In this document: one piece after another, positions 1-8,738 of the stretch
Position numbering within the stretch: the first letter of the stretch is position 1
Layout of the letters: every line of letters begins with the position of its first letter
Assembly (NCBI RefSeq): GCF_900091955.1
Contig: NZ_FMDF01000220.1
Coordinates: forward strand, 1-64,000
DNA: 64,000 nt
Direction of reading: 5' to 3'
Source of the DNA: Streptomyces sp. Ncost-T10-10d
GTDB taxonomy: Bacteria > Actinomycetota > Actinomycetes > Streptomycetales > Streptomycetaceae
The notes under the pieces: model-generated
The model's database searches: none
What the model was told of the DNA's origin: nothing
What the model saw: the letters and a program-made list of their open reading frames with translations, nothing else
Program-made: the position numbers and the translations under genes

Positions 1-486
1 GCCGTTCGGCCGCGGGACACCGGCCGGTGGTTCGACTTCCAGGAATCTTCTGCGCCGCGGTCCGCGGTACAGCAGCACCGTCCAGCCCAACTCCCGCAGC
101 ACAGCCGCGCACCGGGCCAGCTCGCCCTCCTCCGCGTGGGCGGCCCTGCTGCCGGGCGGACCGAGCCACTCGACCCTCACGCTGCCCGGCGCCTCACCCT
201 GCTCCAGGCGGTACCCAGTCGCCGTACGCAGACCGGAGTCGTCAACGGCCGAGGCGACAAGGCCTGACGCCTCCAGTGCCAGGGCGATGGCCCGTATCGG
301 CCGGTGGGTCTCCCACTGCGCGGGTACGCCCTCCGGGCTCACGTGCCCGATGTTCGTCAGCCGCCGGATCTGCAGCATCCCCTCGAACGCCGTCCGTACC
401 GAGGCGTCACGCTTTCCGTACGGTGCCGGGTTCCTCGGGCCGTCCCCGGTGGCCGGTGCGAACCCGGTCTCGTCCTCGGTGCTCAT
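1..486 (-). CDS. hypothetical protein, cut by window edge
   Basis: An open frame starts at ATG 486 and reads to base 1 without a stop, so the 3' end lies outside the window; 162 codons are visible. A ribosome binding site (GAAGGGGA) sits just upstream of the ATG. The protein begins MSTEDETGFAPATGDG and contains LQIRRLTNIGHVSPEG, with no membrane segment or catalytic motif that I recognise. Codon use is typical of the neighbours (GC-rich third positions). It looks like a Streptomyces-restricted conserved hypothetical; no function can be assigned. Confidence 0.65.
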   Translation of the reverse strand, partial: MSTEDETGFAPATGDGPRNPAPYGKRDASVRTAFEGMLQIRRLTNIGHVSPEGVPAQWETHRPIRAIALALEASGLVASAVDDSGLRTATGYRLEQGEAPGSVRVEWLGPPGSRAAHAEEGELARCAAVLRELGWTVLLYRGPRRRRFLEVEPPAGVPRPNG

Positions 487-611
487 CAGCGTCCCCTTCG
501 CTCGTGCCGTGCTGCTGCCAGTGTGCGTCGCCCCACTGACAACATCTCGGGCGCGAGGCACCGACCGTCCCGAGCGGGTGGCCGAACCCGCCGCCGCACA
601 AGGCACCCTGC

Positions 612-1505
612 CTACGCCCGCGGAGCGTCACCTTCACCGGACGGCGACGACCAGACCCTGCCGACCACCTTGCCCGGATCGAGGCTGCCGTGCGGGTCCA
701 GTGCCGCCTTCACCGCGTGATGCATGCCGAGCACCGCGGAGCCCAGTTCCTTGTTCATGCCGCGCATCTTCAGCAGTCGTCCCACCCCATGCTCGCCCGT
801 CACGGTGCCACCGAGCGCGATCGCATCATCGAGGACGTCCTCGAACGCCGACTGCGCACGGGTACGCGCGGCTTCGTCACCGGGCGGGGTGATGATCAGG
901 GGATGCAGGTTGCCGTCCCCGGCGTGGGCGATGTTTGCCACCAGAACGTCGTGCCGGGCCGCTGTCTTCTCGATCCGGGCCAGCATCTCGGGAACCGCGG
1001 TCCGCGGCAGACCGAGCACGTGGTCGCTTGTCACGCCGTACTTGACGCAGCACATGCCGCCGGCGTTGGTCGCGACGTTCCCGCCGATCGTCGACCAGTG
1101 CGAGCTCGCGGGATCCGGCGGGTACCAGAGCCCGTGCTCGGCGCAGGCCGCCCGCAGATCGTCGTTGACCACCCCGGCTGGACGCCGGCCAGCCGTTCCG
1201 CGGTGCCGATGTGAACGATGCGGCTCATGTCCTCGAAGGACAGGACGATCGCCCCGTAGACGGCGTTCGCCCCACCCGAGAGGCTGGTGCCGTCCCGCGC
1301 GGCACCAGCGGGATGCGGTGCGTCAGACAGTGCCGGACCACGTCCCGTACCTCTTCGGCGGTCTCCGGACACACCACGGCCAGGGGCGTTCCGTAGGGGC
1401 CCATTCGGCCTCGTCGTGCTGATATCGGGCCAGGCCGGCCGGATCCGTGAGTACTTGCTGGGCAGGGATGCTGTCGACTGGTGCGTTCGCCACGTCCGAG
1501 GCCAC
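612..1505 (-). pseudogene. FAD-linked glycolate oxidase (GlcD-type), decayed
   Basis: Pieces of an FAD-binding oxidase of the GlcD/D-lactate dehydrogenase family lie in successive frames. The N-terminus (QVLTDPAGLARYQHDEAEW) shifts frame near 1398 into a PLAVVCPETAEEVRDVV segment, shifts again near 1297 before GTSLSGGANAVYG, and again near 1177 before VNDDLRAACAEHG. The flavin motif GGNVATNAGGMCCVKYGV is present, but the sequence then jumps straight to the C-terminal domain (HAGDGNLHPLI, GEHGVGRLLK). This means roughly 200 residues of the middle are deleted in frame. Intact members have about 450-490 residues. With three frameshifts and a large deletion it cannot make an active enzyme. Confidence 0.85.
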
Positions 1506-1600
1506 CTCCTACAAAGATGTAGTACCCACCATCATTGCGTGCACGATTTCCGGACCGCTTCGGAGCCCCCCGATCCGGTGTGTGCGGTCCACCGTCGGCG

Positions 1601-2260
1601 TCAAGCCGGGTCGAAACCCCGCAGGAAGTGATCGCGCAGGACGGCCCGCCGGCGTGTGTCGGCCAGCCGCTCGTCGACCCAGAGGAAGAAATTCGATCGA
1701 CGCATTGCTGCGGGGCGCCGCGTCGATGACCGCTGCCCAGCTGCCGTATTTGGCGAACTGCTGGTCGGTCGTGGGGCCCAGCGGGTTGCCGTACTTCGCC
1801 ATGTCGCGTGCCTCAGGGGCCTTCACGGCCTCCGGCGACATGCCTGCGCGCGTGATGTCCTTGGCCTCGTTGCGCATGGCGACCGGCACGCGGGCGATCT
1901 CCTCGTCGGAACGGCCGTCGGCACGCATCCGGTGCTCGACGCGCTCCATGGAGTCGAGCAGTTGGTGGTGGTGGATCCGGATCTCGCGCGCCTGCGCTCA
2001 TTCCTCCGGAGCCAGTTCGCGGATCGAGCAGACGACCGGATCGCTGCTGGTGCACGGTGCATTCGGACCGGACACGAGCGAGTGCACGGCGCCGGCCGAC
2101 GGCGCGACGGCAGGAACGGCCAGTGCCGTCCCGGGGCGAACAGTGAGCTGCCCGCCACGGTGAGCAGCGGAAGGAGAAGGGTGACGACGAGTCCGCGGAT
2201 GAGCGGGCCCCGGCGGGACGCGGAGGAAGGCGGGACGGCAGGCCATGTACGTACACGCAT
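1601..2260 (-). pseudogene. secreted Streptomyces protein, decayed
   Basis: The ancestral gene starts at ATG 2260 behind AGGGAG and encodes a signal peptide (core LVVTLLLPLLTVAGSSLFAPG). A one-base slip near 2140 moves into the frame reading TALAVPAVAPSAGAVHS. An in-frame TGA at 1998-2000 interrupts it between IRELAPEE and AQAREIRIHHHQ. The conserved core MERVEHRMRADGRSDEEIAR and MAKYGNPLGPT follows. A further slip near 1690 is needed to recover the C-terminus FFLWVDERLADTRRRAVL, which ends at a stop at 1601-1603. The reconstructed product has about 219 residues and is an exported protein of unknown function. Two frameshifts plus one nonsense codon make it a pseudogene. Confidence 0.75.
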
Positions 2261-2413
2261 GCAGAAGCGCTCCCTTCGCCAAGGGAACAGGGCGTAACGG
2301 ACGCTACGGCGGCCTGGGCGTCCGGGAGCGATCACGAAATCGGCGCCTACGGGCGGCGGATCCCGGTAGGGTCGACCGTCCGGCAGCTCCGTAACCCAGA
2401 GGATCCACGCACT

Positions 2414-3259
2414 GTGTCCGACAATGTCCAAGGCCCCGGTACCGACCGCACCGATCGTGCTTCGCTGCGCGCCGACTGTGCGAACTGTTTCGGGCTCTGC
2501 TGCGTCGCGCTGACCCTGACCCGGTCCGCGGACTTCGCGATCAACAAGGATGCCGGTAAGCCCTGTCGCAATCTGCAGGAGGACTTCCGCTGCGGCATTC
2601 ATGCCGAACTACGGACCCAGGGTTTCCCGGGCTGCACCGTGTACGACTGCTTCGGAGCCGGCCAGAAGGTCTCCCACGAGACCTTCGACGGGCAGGACTG
2701 GCGGCGGGCTCCGCAGACCGCCCCGCAGATGTTCCAGGTCTTCCCGGTCATGCGACAGCTCCATGAACTCCTCTGGTACCTGACGGAAGCACTGTCCCTG
2801 GACCCGGCGCGCTCCCTCCACGGCGAGATCCGCCGCACCCTCGACGAGACGGAACGCCTCACGCATCTCCCGGCGGACGCGTTCACGGACCTGGATGTGG
2901 CCGCACACCGCGACGACGTGGCCGCCCTGCTGCTTCGTACCAGCGAACTCGTACGAGCCACGGCGCCCCGCAGCAAGAAGCGCGACCGCAGGGGCGCCGA
3001 CCTCATCGGAGCCCGGCTCAGAGGCGCCGATCTGCTGGGCGCCGATCTGCGGGGCGCGTACCTCATCGCAGCTGATCTCAGGGGCGCCGATCTGCGTCTG
3101 GCCGATGTGATCGGGGCCGACTTCCGGGATGCCGACCTCACTGGCGCCGACCTCACCGGAAGTCTCTTCCTCACCCAGGCTCAGCTCAATGCGGCCAGAG
3201 GTGACGCGACGACGAAACTCCCGCCCTCGCTCAGCCGCCCCACGCACTGGCACCGGTGA
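2414..3259 (+). CDS. pentapeptide-repeat protein with YkgJ-like Cys motif
   Basis: 281 residues from GTG 2414. The N-terminal half is cysteine-rich: CANCFGLCC near residue 23 resembles the CxxCxxCC metal-binding motif of the YkgJ family, and further cysteines follow (CRN, CGIH, CTVYDC). A helical middle section leads to a C-terminal run (about residues 195-260) of roughly a dozen A(D/Y)LxG pentapeptide repeats, predicted to form a right-handed quadrilateral beta-helix. No signal peptide, so cytoplasmic. Pentapeptide proteins can mimic DNA, but that role is not shown here. The combination with a metal-chelating N-terminus suggests redox or metal sensing, which is inference only. Confidence 0.85.
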   Translation: MSDNVQGPGTDRTDRASLRADCANCFGLCCVALTLTRSADFAINKDAGKPCRNLQEDFRCGIHAELRTQGFPGCTVYDCFGAGQKVSHETFDGQDWRRAPQTAPQMFQVFPVMRQLHELLWYLTEALSLDPARSLHGEIRRTLDETERLTHLPADAFTDLDVAAHRDDVAALLLRTSELVRATAPRSKKRDRRGADLIGARLRGADLLGADLRGAYLIAADLRGADLRLADVIGADFRDADLTGADLTGSLFLTQAQLNAARGDATTKLPPSLSRPTHWHR

Positions 3260-3417
3260 TCCCCGGCCCCGACCGCGATCCTGACAGCCCCGACACCGTC
3301 TTCGCCGGGCCCGGAACGAATCGGCCGGTGCGGCGGGGCACGGCCGACGCCCGTGGTTCGTTGCACAGTGTGGCGTACCCGGAACGCCTTCGACGACCGG
3401 ACCGAGGAGTCCCGCAC

Positions 3418-4782
3418 ATGCCCAGCAGTACCGACCGCAGCCGCACAGAGCAGAGCCGCGTCGACGGGAGCCGCACGCGCCTGATCGAGCGGCTCATGGA
3501 GCAGTTCCCGCACGTGCCTCGGGAAGCCGTCATCAAGGAAGATCTGCTGCGCGGCGGCGTGGCGTTCGACGAGTCCGCCCTCAGCGACAACGAGGGCGGT
3601 GATGTCAAGCCGAAGTCGTACTTCATCTTCTCGTTCGACCACGGAACCCTCCCCGAGCTCGGCGCGGCCGCGCTCCGCCGTCCGCCGGAGGAGATCGTGC
3701 TCACCGGAGGTCCGTACGAACTGCGCAGGACCGTGGTGTCGGTTCGGGTCAACCCTGCGTCCCCGTACCGCGTCGCAGCCGATGACGACGGCGTGCTCGG
3801 GCTGTACCTCGACGACAGCCGGATCTCCGACGTCGGCCTGCCGCCGATGCCGGACTACTACCGGCACACCCTTGAGAACGGCAAGTCCGTGATGGAGGTC
3901 GCGCCCACCATCCAGTGGGGCTACCTCGTCTATCTGACGGTTTTTCGGGTCTGCCAGTACTTCGGGGCGAAGGAGGAGTGCCAGTACTGCGACATCAACC
4001 ACAACTGGCGCCAGCACAAGGCGGCGGGACGCCCGTACACCGGTGTGAAGCCGGTCGAGGAGGTCCTGGAGGCACTGGCCATCATCGACAAGTACGACAC
4101 CGCGAAGACCTCCACCGCCTACACTCTCACCGGCGGTGCCATCACGTCTCACATCGGGGGCCGCGACGAGGCCGATTTCTACGGGCAGTACGCCAAGGCC
4201 ATCGAGGAGCGCTTCCCCGGTCGATGGATCGGCAAGGTTGTCGCCCAGGCCCTGCCCAAGGCCGATGTGCAGCGTTTCCACGACTACGGTGTCCAGATCT
4301 ACCACCCCAACTACGAAGTGTGGGACCGCCGGCTGTTCGAGCTCTACTGCCCCGGCAAGGAACGCTACGTGGGCCGCGACGAGTGGCACCGCCGCATCCT
4401 GGACTCCGCCGAGGTCTTCGGCCCCCGCAATGTCATCCCCAACTTCGTGGCGGGCGTGGAGATGGCCGAGCCTTTCGGCTTCACCACGGTGAAGGAGGCC
4501 ATCGACTCGACCACCGAGGGCCTGCGGTTCTTCATGTCGCACGGCATCACTCCGCGATTCACCACATGGTGCCCGGAGCCCACCACTCCACTCGGAAGGA
4601 CCAACCCGGACGGAGCGCCGCTGGAGTACCACATCCGCCTGCTGGACGCCTACCGCGCGACCATGGAGGAGTACGGTCTCAGCTCGCCCCCTGGCTACGG
4701 CCCGCCCGGCCCGGGGCGCGCAGTCTTCTCCGTCAGCTCGTTCATGGACAGTCTTCCGGCGTGTCCGGACGACGTTCAGTAG
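3418..4782 (+). CDS. radical SAM protein, CX8CX2C cluster motif
   Basis: 454 residues from ATG 3418, chosen because GAGGAG lies about 10 bases upstream; the open frame extends further 5' (to 3256) without a better start. Around residue 180 the sequence VCQYFGAKEECQYCD gives a CX8CX2C spacing, close to Elp3-type CX9CX2C and unlike the classical CX3CX2C, so it probably binds the radical SAM 4Fe-4S cluster. Downstream TLTGGAITSHIGG fits the SAM-contacting GGxP-like strand, and FVAGVEMAEPFGF and TPRFTTWCPEP fit a TIM-barrel end. There is no partner gene: it is followed by a LysR remnant on the other strand. The substrate is unknown to me. Confidence 0.85.
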   Translation: MPSSTDRSRTEQSRVDGSRTRLIERLMEQFPHVPREAVIKEDLLRGGVAFDESALSDNEGGDVKPKSYFIFSFDHGTLPELGAAALRRPPEEIVLTGGPYELRRTVVSVRVNPASPYRVAADDDGVLGLYLDDSRISDVGLPPMPDYYRHTLENGKSVMEVAPTIQWGYLVYLTVFRVCQYFGAKEECQYCDINHNWRQHKAAGRPYTGVKPVEEVLEALAIIDKYDTAKTSTAYTLTGGAITSHIGGRDEADFYGQYAKAIEERFPGRWIGKVVAQALPKADVQRFHDYGVQIYHPNYEVWDRRLFELYCPGKERYVGRDEWHRRILDSAEVFGPRNVIPNFVAGVEMAEPFGFTTVKEAIDSTTEGLRFFMSHGITPRFTTWCPEPTTPLGRTNPDGAPLEYHIRLLDAYRATMEEYGLSSPPGYGPPGPGRAVFSVSSFMDSLPACPDDVQ

Positions 4783-5405
4783 TTCCGGGCCGATCGTCGG
4801 GCACCAACGGGGCGGAAGCCAGTTCGCGTACGACCCGGGCGAAACCCTGCACCAGGACGTTGTCCGTGCCGTCGACCCGGGCGAGCACGGTTCGCAGGGG
4901 CTCGACCTCGGTGAGTGGCACCCGCGAGAGATCGGGCCGTGCGTGGTACCGGGCCGTGCTCAGCGGTGCGAAGCAGATGGCAGAGCCCTCCGCCACCTGC
5001 TCCAGAATCTCCTCGACGTTGTCGTTGGTCGGCCCCCACTTCGGACTCGATCCGTCCGGGCGGGAGTTGACCGCCCGCCAGTCCATCCATTCGCGCGGCG
5101 CCTGCTCGGTCCATGTGAGCGGCCCGTCACGCACGTCGAGTACGGATACCCGTCGCGGCCCGCGAGCGCGTACCCGGACGCCGGCAGGCCGCCGCGCCCC
5201 CGCGCACGAGGTGACTGTCGGCCCCGTCCGGACGAATCTCCCCAGCGCGGACGGCAAGCAGGAGGGGCCCCGGCAAGGCCGCCTCGGCCGTCCTCACCGC
5301 GCTCGTAGCCGAGAAGACGCCGCTCCGGCTGCTGCTCGGCGATGATGCGACCGATGCGGTCCACGCCCACCTCGGTGCCGCCCGCGCCGGGACTCTTGAG
5401 TGGGA
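4742..5405 (-). pseudogene. LysR-family regulator, C-terminal remnant
   Basis: Only the effector-binding half of a LysR regulator survives, and it is spread over three frames: VDRIGRIIAEQQPERRL near 5340-5400, then LLLAVRAGEIRPDGADSHLV near 5200-5280, then GPLTWTEQAPREWMDWRAVN and VEEILEQVAEGSAICFAP in the last frame, ending at 4742. The N-terminal winged-helix DNA-binding domain is absent, so the remnant cannot act as a repressor or activator. It overlaps the 3' end of the convergent radical SAM gene by about 40 bases, which probably reflects read-through past the original stop. Confidence 0.8.
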
Positions 5406-5475
5406 GACAGTCAGCCGCGGCACCGACTTCGGCGATCAGGGGCCGTTGGCGGCGGGACCGGGTGGTACGGCACGT

Positions 5476-5509
5476 GTACTGGACCGTCAGGGTCACGACG
5501 GTCCAGTAC
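5476..5509. promoter_or_regulatory. 12-bp perfect inverted repeat
   Basis: Arms GTACTGGACCGT and ACGGTCCAGTAC are exact reverse complements, separated by 10 bases. The repeat lies between the LysR remnant and the 3' end of the F420-type reductase gene on the same strand. There is no U-run after it, so it looks more like an operator for a dimeric regulator than an intrinsic terminator. Either role is possible; the cognate regulator is unknown. Confidence 0.5.
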
Positions 5510-5560
5510 GTGCGGCGACCCTGCCGGGATGAACCGGTTGATTGCCGACGCCTCGTGCCG

Positions 5561-6220
5561 TCAGGCGCGCCACTCCGCCGTGCGCTCCGGGGACGCTTCG
5601 GCGAGCGCCTTGGCGACGGCTTCGGCATCGCCCTGATGGCCGTAGACCGGCGTGCCGGGCTGCTGCCGCCAGGACTCGTCGAGGCCGCCCGCGTCCACGG
5701 TGTCGAAGCCCAGTTCGTCGATGAGGTCGCGTACGACCTGCTTGGCTGCTGAGTCGTCACCAGCCACCGGCAGCGCCTGACGGCCGGGGCTGCCCTTCGG
5801 GAGGCCATTGGCAAGGATGTCCTGCGCGTACGTTCCGTTGAACGCCTTGATCACCGGGTGGCCGATCTGTTCCGCGGTCCACCGGCTCTCCGCCAGACCG
5901 TCCTCGATCGCGGCGATGCGGCCGTCGCGCTGCTGCGGGTAGTAGTTGTTCGTGTCGATGACCACGACCCCCTCTGCGGCCCCGTCGAGGAACCCGGAGG
6001 GCAGAGCGGGGACGGCCTTGACAGGGACGGTGATGACAACGATCTGGGCTCCCCGAGCAGCCTCCGCGGAGGTGACCGGGGTGGCTCCGGTCTCCTCGGC
6101 GAGCGCGGTGAGCGTCTGCGGACCGCGCGAGTTGGCGACGGAGACGTCATGGCCCAGTGCCGTGAGGCGCCGGGTGAGGTTACCGCCGATGTTGCCCGCT
6201 CCGATGATGCCGATCTTCAT
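5561..6220 (-). CDS. NADPH-dependent F420 reductase-like oxidoreductase
   Basis: 219 residues from ATG 6220, preceded by GGAAGG; an upstream in-frame start exists but lacks a site. The N-terminus MKIGIIGAGNIGGNLTRRL is a Rossmann GxGxxG fold, and NSRGPQTL is the NADP-phosphate-binding loop typical of COG2085. VVIDTNNYYPQQRDG and VIKAFNGTYAQDI match the family core. Members either move hydride between NADPH and coenzyme F420 or act as generic NADP-dependent reductases, and the sequence alone does not decide which. It is monocistronic, with a GH25 gene starting divergently after about 190 bases. Confidence 0.85.
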   Translation of the reverse strand: MKIGIIGAGNIGGNLTRRLTALGHDVSVANSRGPQTLTALAEETGATPVTSAEAARGAQIVVITVPVKAVPALPSGFLDGAAEGVVVIDTNNYYPQQRDGRIAAIEDGLAESRWTAEQIGHPVIKAFNGTYAQDILANGLPKGSPGRQALPVAGDDSAAKQVVRDLIDELGFDTVDAGGLDESWRQQPGTPVYGHQGDAEAVAKALAEASPERTAEWRA

Positions 6221-6410
6221 GGATCCGACCTTCCAATGGTGCCCGCGGTACGTGCTGTGGTCTCGCCGGTTCACCAACTACCCACTGCGGGTCCGTATTC
6301 CGGTAATGGCAAAATGGTTCGCCCGTTCACCGGAAGGATGGGACCGGGCGACTGCGGGCAACGTACAGGAAGAGGAACGGAATCACCGAGCCCGCTTGGA
6401 GGCGGTGCCC

Positions 6411-6962
6411 ATGCTGCATGGCGTCGATGTCAGCTCGTATCAGTCGTCCTTCGACACGGACGGACTGGACTTCGTCTTCATCAAGGCCACCGAGGGCCGT
6501 TCGTACGTCAATCCACAGCTGGCCTCGCAGGTCAAACGTGCCAGGGACGCAGAATGCGTGGTCGGCTTCTACCATTTTCTCTGGCCGGGCGACATCACGG
6601 CACAGGCTGAGTACTTCGTGAGCAAGGCTCCGGAGAAGACGGGTGATCTGCTCGCCGTGGACTGGGAAGAGAATGGCGACGGTACGCGGGCGAGCAATTC
6701 CGAGAAGGACGGCTTCATCCGTGAGGTCAAGCGACTGAGGCCCCATCACAAGGTGTTGCTGTACTGCAACCGCTACTTCTGGCTGAATTACGACATTACG
6801 TCGTATGCGGGGGACGGCCTGTGGATTGCCGACTACGTGACCGCGGGGAAGCCCAGGATCGAGGCGTCCTGGCGCATTCATCAGTACACCGACCGTCCGC
6901 TCGACAAAGACGTTGCCGCTTTCTCCTCGCGGACCGCCATGCGTGACTGGGCTCTGGGGTAG
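6411..6962 (+). CDS. GH25 lysozyme (muramidase)
   Basis: 183 residues from ATG 6411, chosen because GGAGG lies about 10 bases upstream. The GH25 core is complete: GVDVSSYQ with Asp6, FVFIKATEG, VGFYHFLW, and DWEE with Asp84 and catalytic Glu86. The family hydrolyses the beta-1,4 bond between MurNAc and GlcNAc in peptidoglycan. There is no signal peptide and no cell-wall-binding repeat, so export would need another route, or the enzyme is cytoplasmic or phage-derived. The length fits a bare catalytic domain. Confidence 0.88.
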   Translation: MLHGVDVSSYQSSFDTDGLDFVFIKATEGRSYVNPQLASQVKRARDAECVVGFYHFLWPGDITAQAEYFVSKAPEKTGDLLAVDWEENGDGTRASNSEKDGFIREVKRLRPHHKVLLYCNRYFWLNYDITSYAGDGLWIADYVTAGKPRIEASWRIHQYTDRPLDKDVAAFSSRTAMRDWALG

Positions 6963-7160
6963 CCGCGCGGGCCGTGCGGCCGGCCATCGGGCAGCGGCGA
7001 GCTGGGCACGCAGCACGTGGCACCGAACGTTGGGCAGGGGGCACGGAAAAGTGAAATCCGGCCATCTGAAATACTCTGTTTCGAGGCTTCTGTCCCCCTC
7101 TGTGTTGGTGGAGGGTGGCCGCTGAGCCGGACGTGTGCGATCGAAGCGGAGGAGTAATCC

Positions 7161-8174
7161 ATGAAAGCCGCCGTTGTCCGCAGCTTCACTGAGCCGCTGG
7201 TGGTCGAGGAGAGGCCCGTGCCGACGCCGGCCGGGCACCAGGTCCTGGTGCGGATGGAGACTTCCGGGCTGTGCCACACGGACATTCACGCCTCGCGGGG
7301 CGACTGGCCGGTCAAGCCCAGCCCGCCGTTCGTGCCGGGACACGAGGGTATCGGCACCGTCGAAGCGGCCGGTGAACAGGTCACGCATCTTGCAGTGGGG
7401 GATCGAGTGGCCATCCCCTGGCTCGGAGAGGCGTGTGGACACTGCGACTACTGCATCTCCGGCTGGGAGACGCTATGCCTGAAGCAGCAGAACAGCGGCT
7501 ACTCCGTGGACGGCAGTCATGCCGAGTACGCACTGGCGCACGGAACGTACGTGGTGCCGGTACCCGCCGGCATCGACCCGCTGGACGCGGCACCGCTGAC
7601 CTGCGCGGGCGTCACCACATACAAGGCCGTGAAGCTGTCCGGCGCACGCCCGGGCACGCGCGCTCTCGTCTCCGGTATCGGTGGTCTGGGCCACCTCGCC
7701 CTGCAGTACGCACGGATCTTCGGCGCCGAGACGATCGCCGTCGACGTCACCGACGAGAAGCTGGCCCTCGCCCGCGAACTGGGCGCCGATCACGTCATCG
7801 ACGCCCGGATCCAGGATGTCGCCGAGGAGACTCACCGGCTCGGTGGAGCCGATGCGGCCATCTCACTGGCCGTGAGCAACGCATCGTTCGGCGCCGCCTA
7901 CAGCGCGCTGCGCCGGGGTGGCACGCTGGTCCTGGTGGCGCTCCCTGCCGAGGGCACGCTCGAATTGCCCGTCTTCGACATGGTACTGAACGGTACGAAG
8001 ATCGTCGGCTCCATCGTCGGAACCCGTGAGGATCTTGCCGAGGTGTTCCAACTGCACAGGCTCGGCCGGACACGCGTGGTCCGGGAGAGCCGAGATCTTG
8101 AGGACATCAACGCGTCGATCGATGAAGTGCTGCAGGGCAAAGTGCCAGGTCGTCTTGTCTTCGATATGCGCTGA
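7161..8174 (+). CDS. zinc-dependent alcohol dehydrogenase (AdhP-like)
   Basis: 337 residues from ATG 7161 with a strong GGAGGAG site. Medium-chain dehydrogenase family. Catalytic zinc ligands are Cys38 (GLCHTD) and His61-Glu62 (GHEGIG); the structural zinc is held by Cys92, 95, 98 and 106 (CGHCDYC plus ETLC). The Rossmann motif GIGGLGHLALQYAR and a DV pair suggest NAD(H) use. It should interconvert primary alcohols and aldehydes in the cytoplasm. It stands alone, and no Rex-type operator is evident in the 200 bases upstream. Confidence 0.92.
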   Translation: MKAAVVRSFTEPLVVEERPVPTPAGHQVLVRMETSGLCHTDIHASRGDWPVKPSPPFVPGHEGIGTVEAAGEQVTHLAVGDRVAIPWLGEACGHCDYCISGWETLCLKQQNSGYSVDGSHAEYALAHGTYVVPVPAGIDPLDAAPLTCAGVTTYKAVKLSGARPGTRALVSGIGGLGHLALQYARIFGAETIAVDVTDEKLALARELGADHVIDARIQDVAEETHRLGGADAAISLAVSNASFGAAYSALRRGGTLVLVALPAEGTLELPVFDMVLNGTKIVGSIVGTREDLAEVFQLHRLGRTRVVRESRDLEDINASIDEVLQGKVPGRLVFDMR

Positions 8175-8275
8175 ACCTGCGCTGAACCGCATACGTACAG
8201 GGCCGCCAGCGGTGCTTGTCCGTGCCTGGTCCGTGTTCTCGGCCGGGTGCGGACAGGCGCCGCCCGGGTCGCTCA

Positions 8276-8680
8276 CTACGACTGCAACTCGATGAGGTGG
8301 CCCTCGGGGTCGCGCACATGGGCGGTGCGGAGCGTGGGTCCCCAGTCCGGCCGGTCGCACGCACCGGCGACCGGTGAAGCGCCGTGTTCCAGGCAGTGCG
8401 CCAGCCCGGCAGCGACATCGGCGACCCGGCAGACGAACATCGAACGGTCCTGGGTGGGCGGTGCCTCGCCCGGCAGACCCGCGGTCCCGGCGACGGCCGC
8501 CATCGCACCGCGGTCGAAGAGCACCAGCACCCCTTGACCGTCGACGTCCCAGTGTGCGTACGGGCCGGACTCGCTGCCGCTGGCCCGGGTCGCCCCGATC
8601 AGAGCGGGCAGCACCGCATCGTAGAAGTGGAAGCAATCGGTGAACCTGTTGACCAGCAGGCGCGGGTGCAAGGCATCCAT
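8276..8680 (-). CDS. VOC-family (glyoxalase-like) protein
   Basis: 134 residues from ATG 8680 (GGAGC site). Vicinal oxygen chelate fold: N-terminal PRLLVNRFTDCFHFYDAVL, central HWDVDGQGVLVLFDRG, and C-terminal TLRTAHVRDPEGHLIELQS, whose final Glu is the usual metal-ligand position. Members are glyoxalases, dioxygenases or antibiotic-binding proteins, and the substrate cannot be read from sequence. It is divergent from a MarR regulator 58 bases away, which is the usual arrangement for regulation of a small detoxification gene. Confidence 0.85.
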   Translation of the reverse strand: MDALHPRLLVNRFTDCFHFYDAVLPALIGATRASGSESGPYAHWDVDGQGVLVLFDRGAMAAVAGTAGLPGEAPPTQDRSMFVCRVADVAAGLAHCLEHGASPVAGACDRPDWGPTLRTAHVRDPEGHLIELQS

Positions 8681-8704
8681 GACGTGCTCCAGTCAGTAGG
8701 TGAA

Positions 8705-8731
8705 TACCCATCATTGGTAGAGGCCTAAGAT
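8705..8731 (+). promoter_or_regulatory. leaderless marR promoter and operator candidate
   Basis: A -10 box TAAGAT (8726-8731) ends seven bases before the marR ATG and there is no ribosome binding site between them, so the transcript is probably leaderless. Just upstream, TACC (8705-8708) and GGTA (8716-8719) form an inverted repeat with a 7-base spacer. It could be the MarR operator shared by the divergent VOC gene. Confidence 0.5.
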
Positions 8732-8738
8732 AGCGTCG

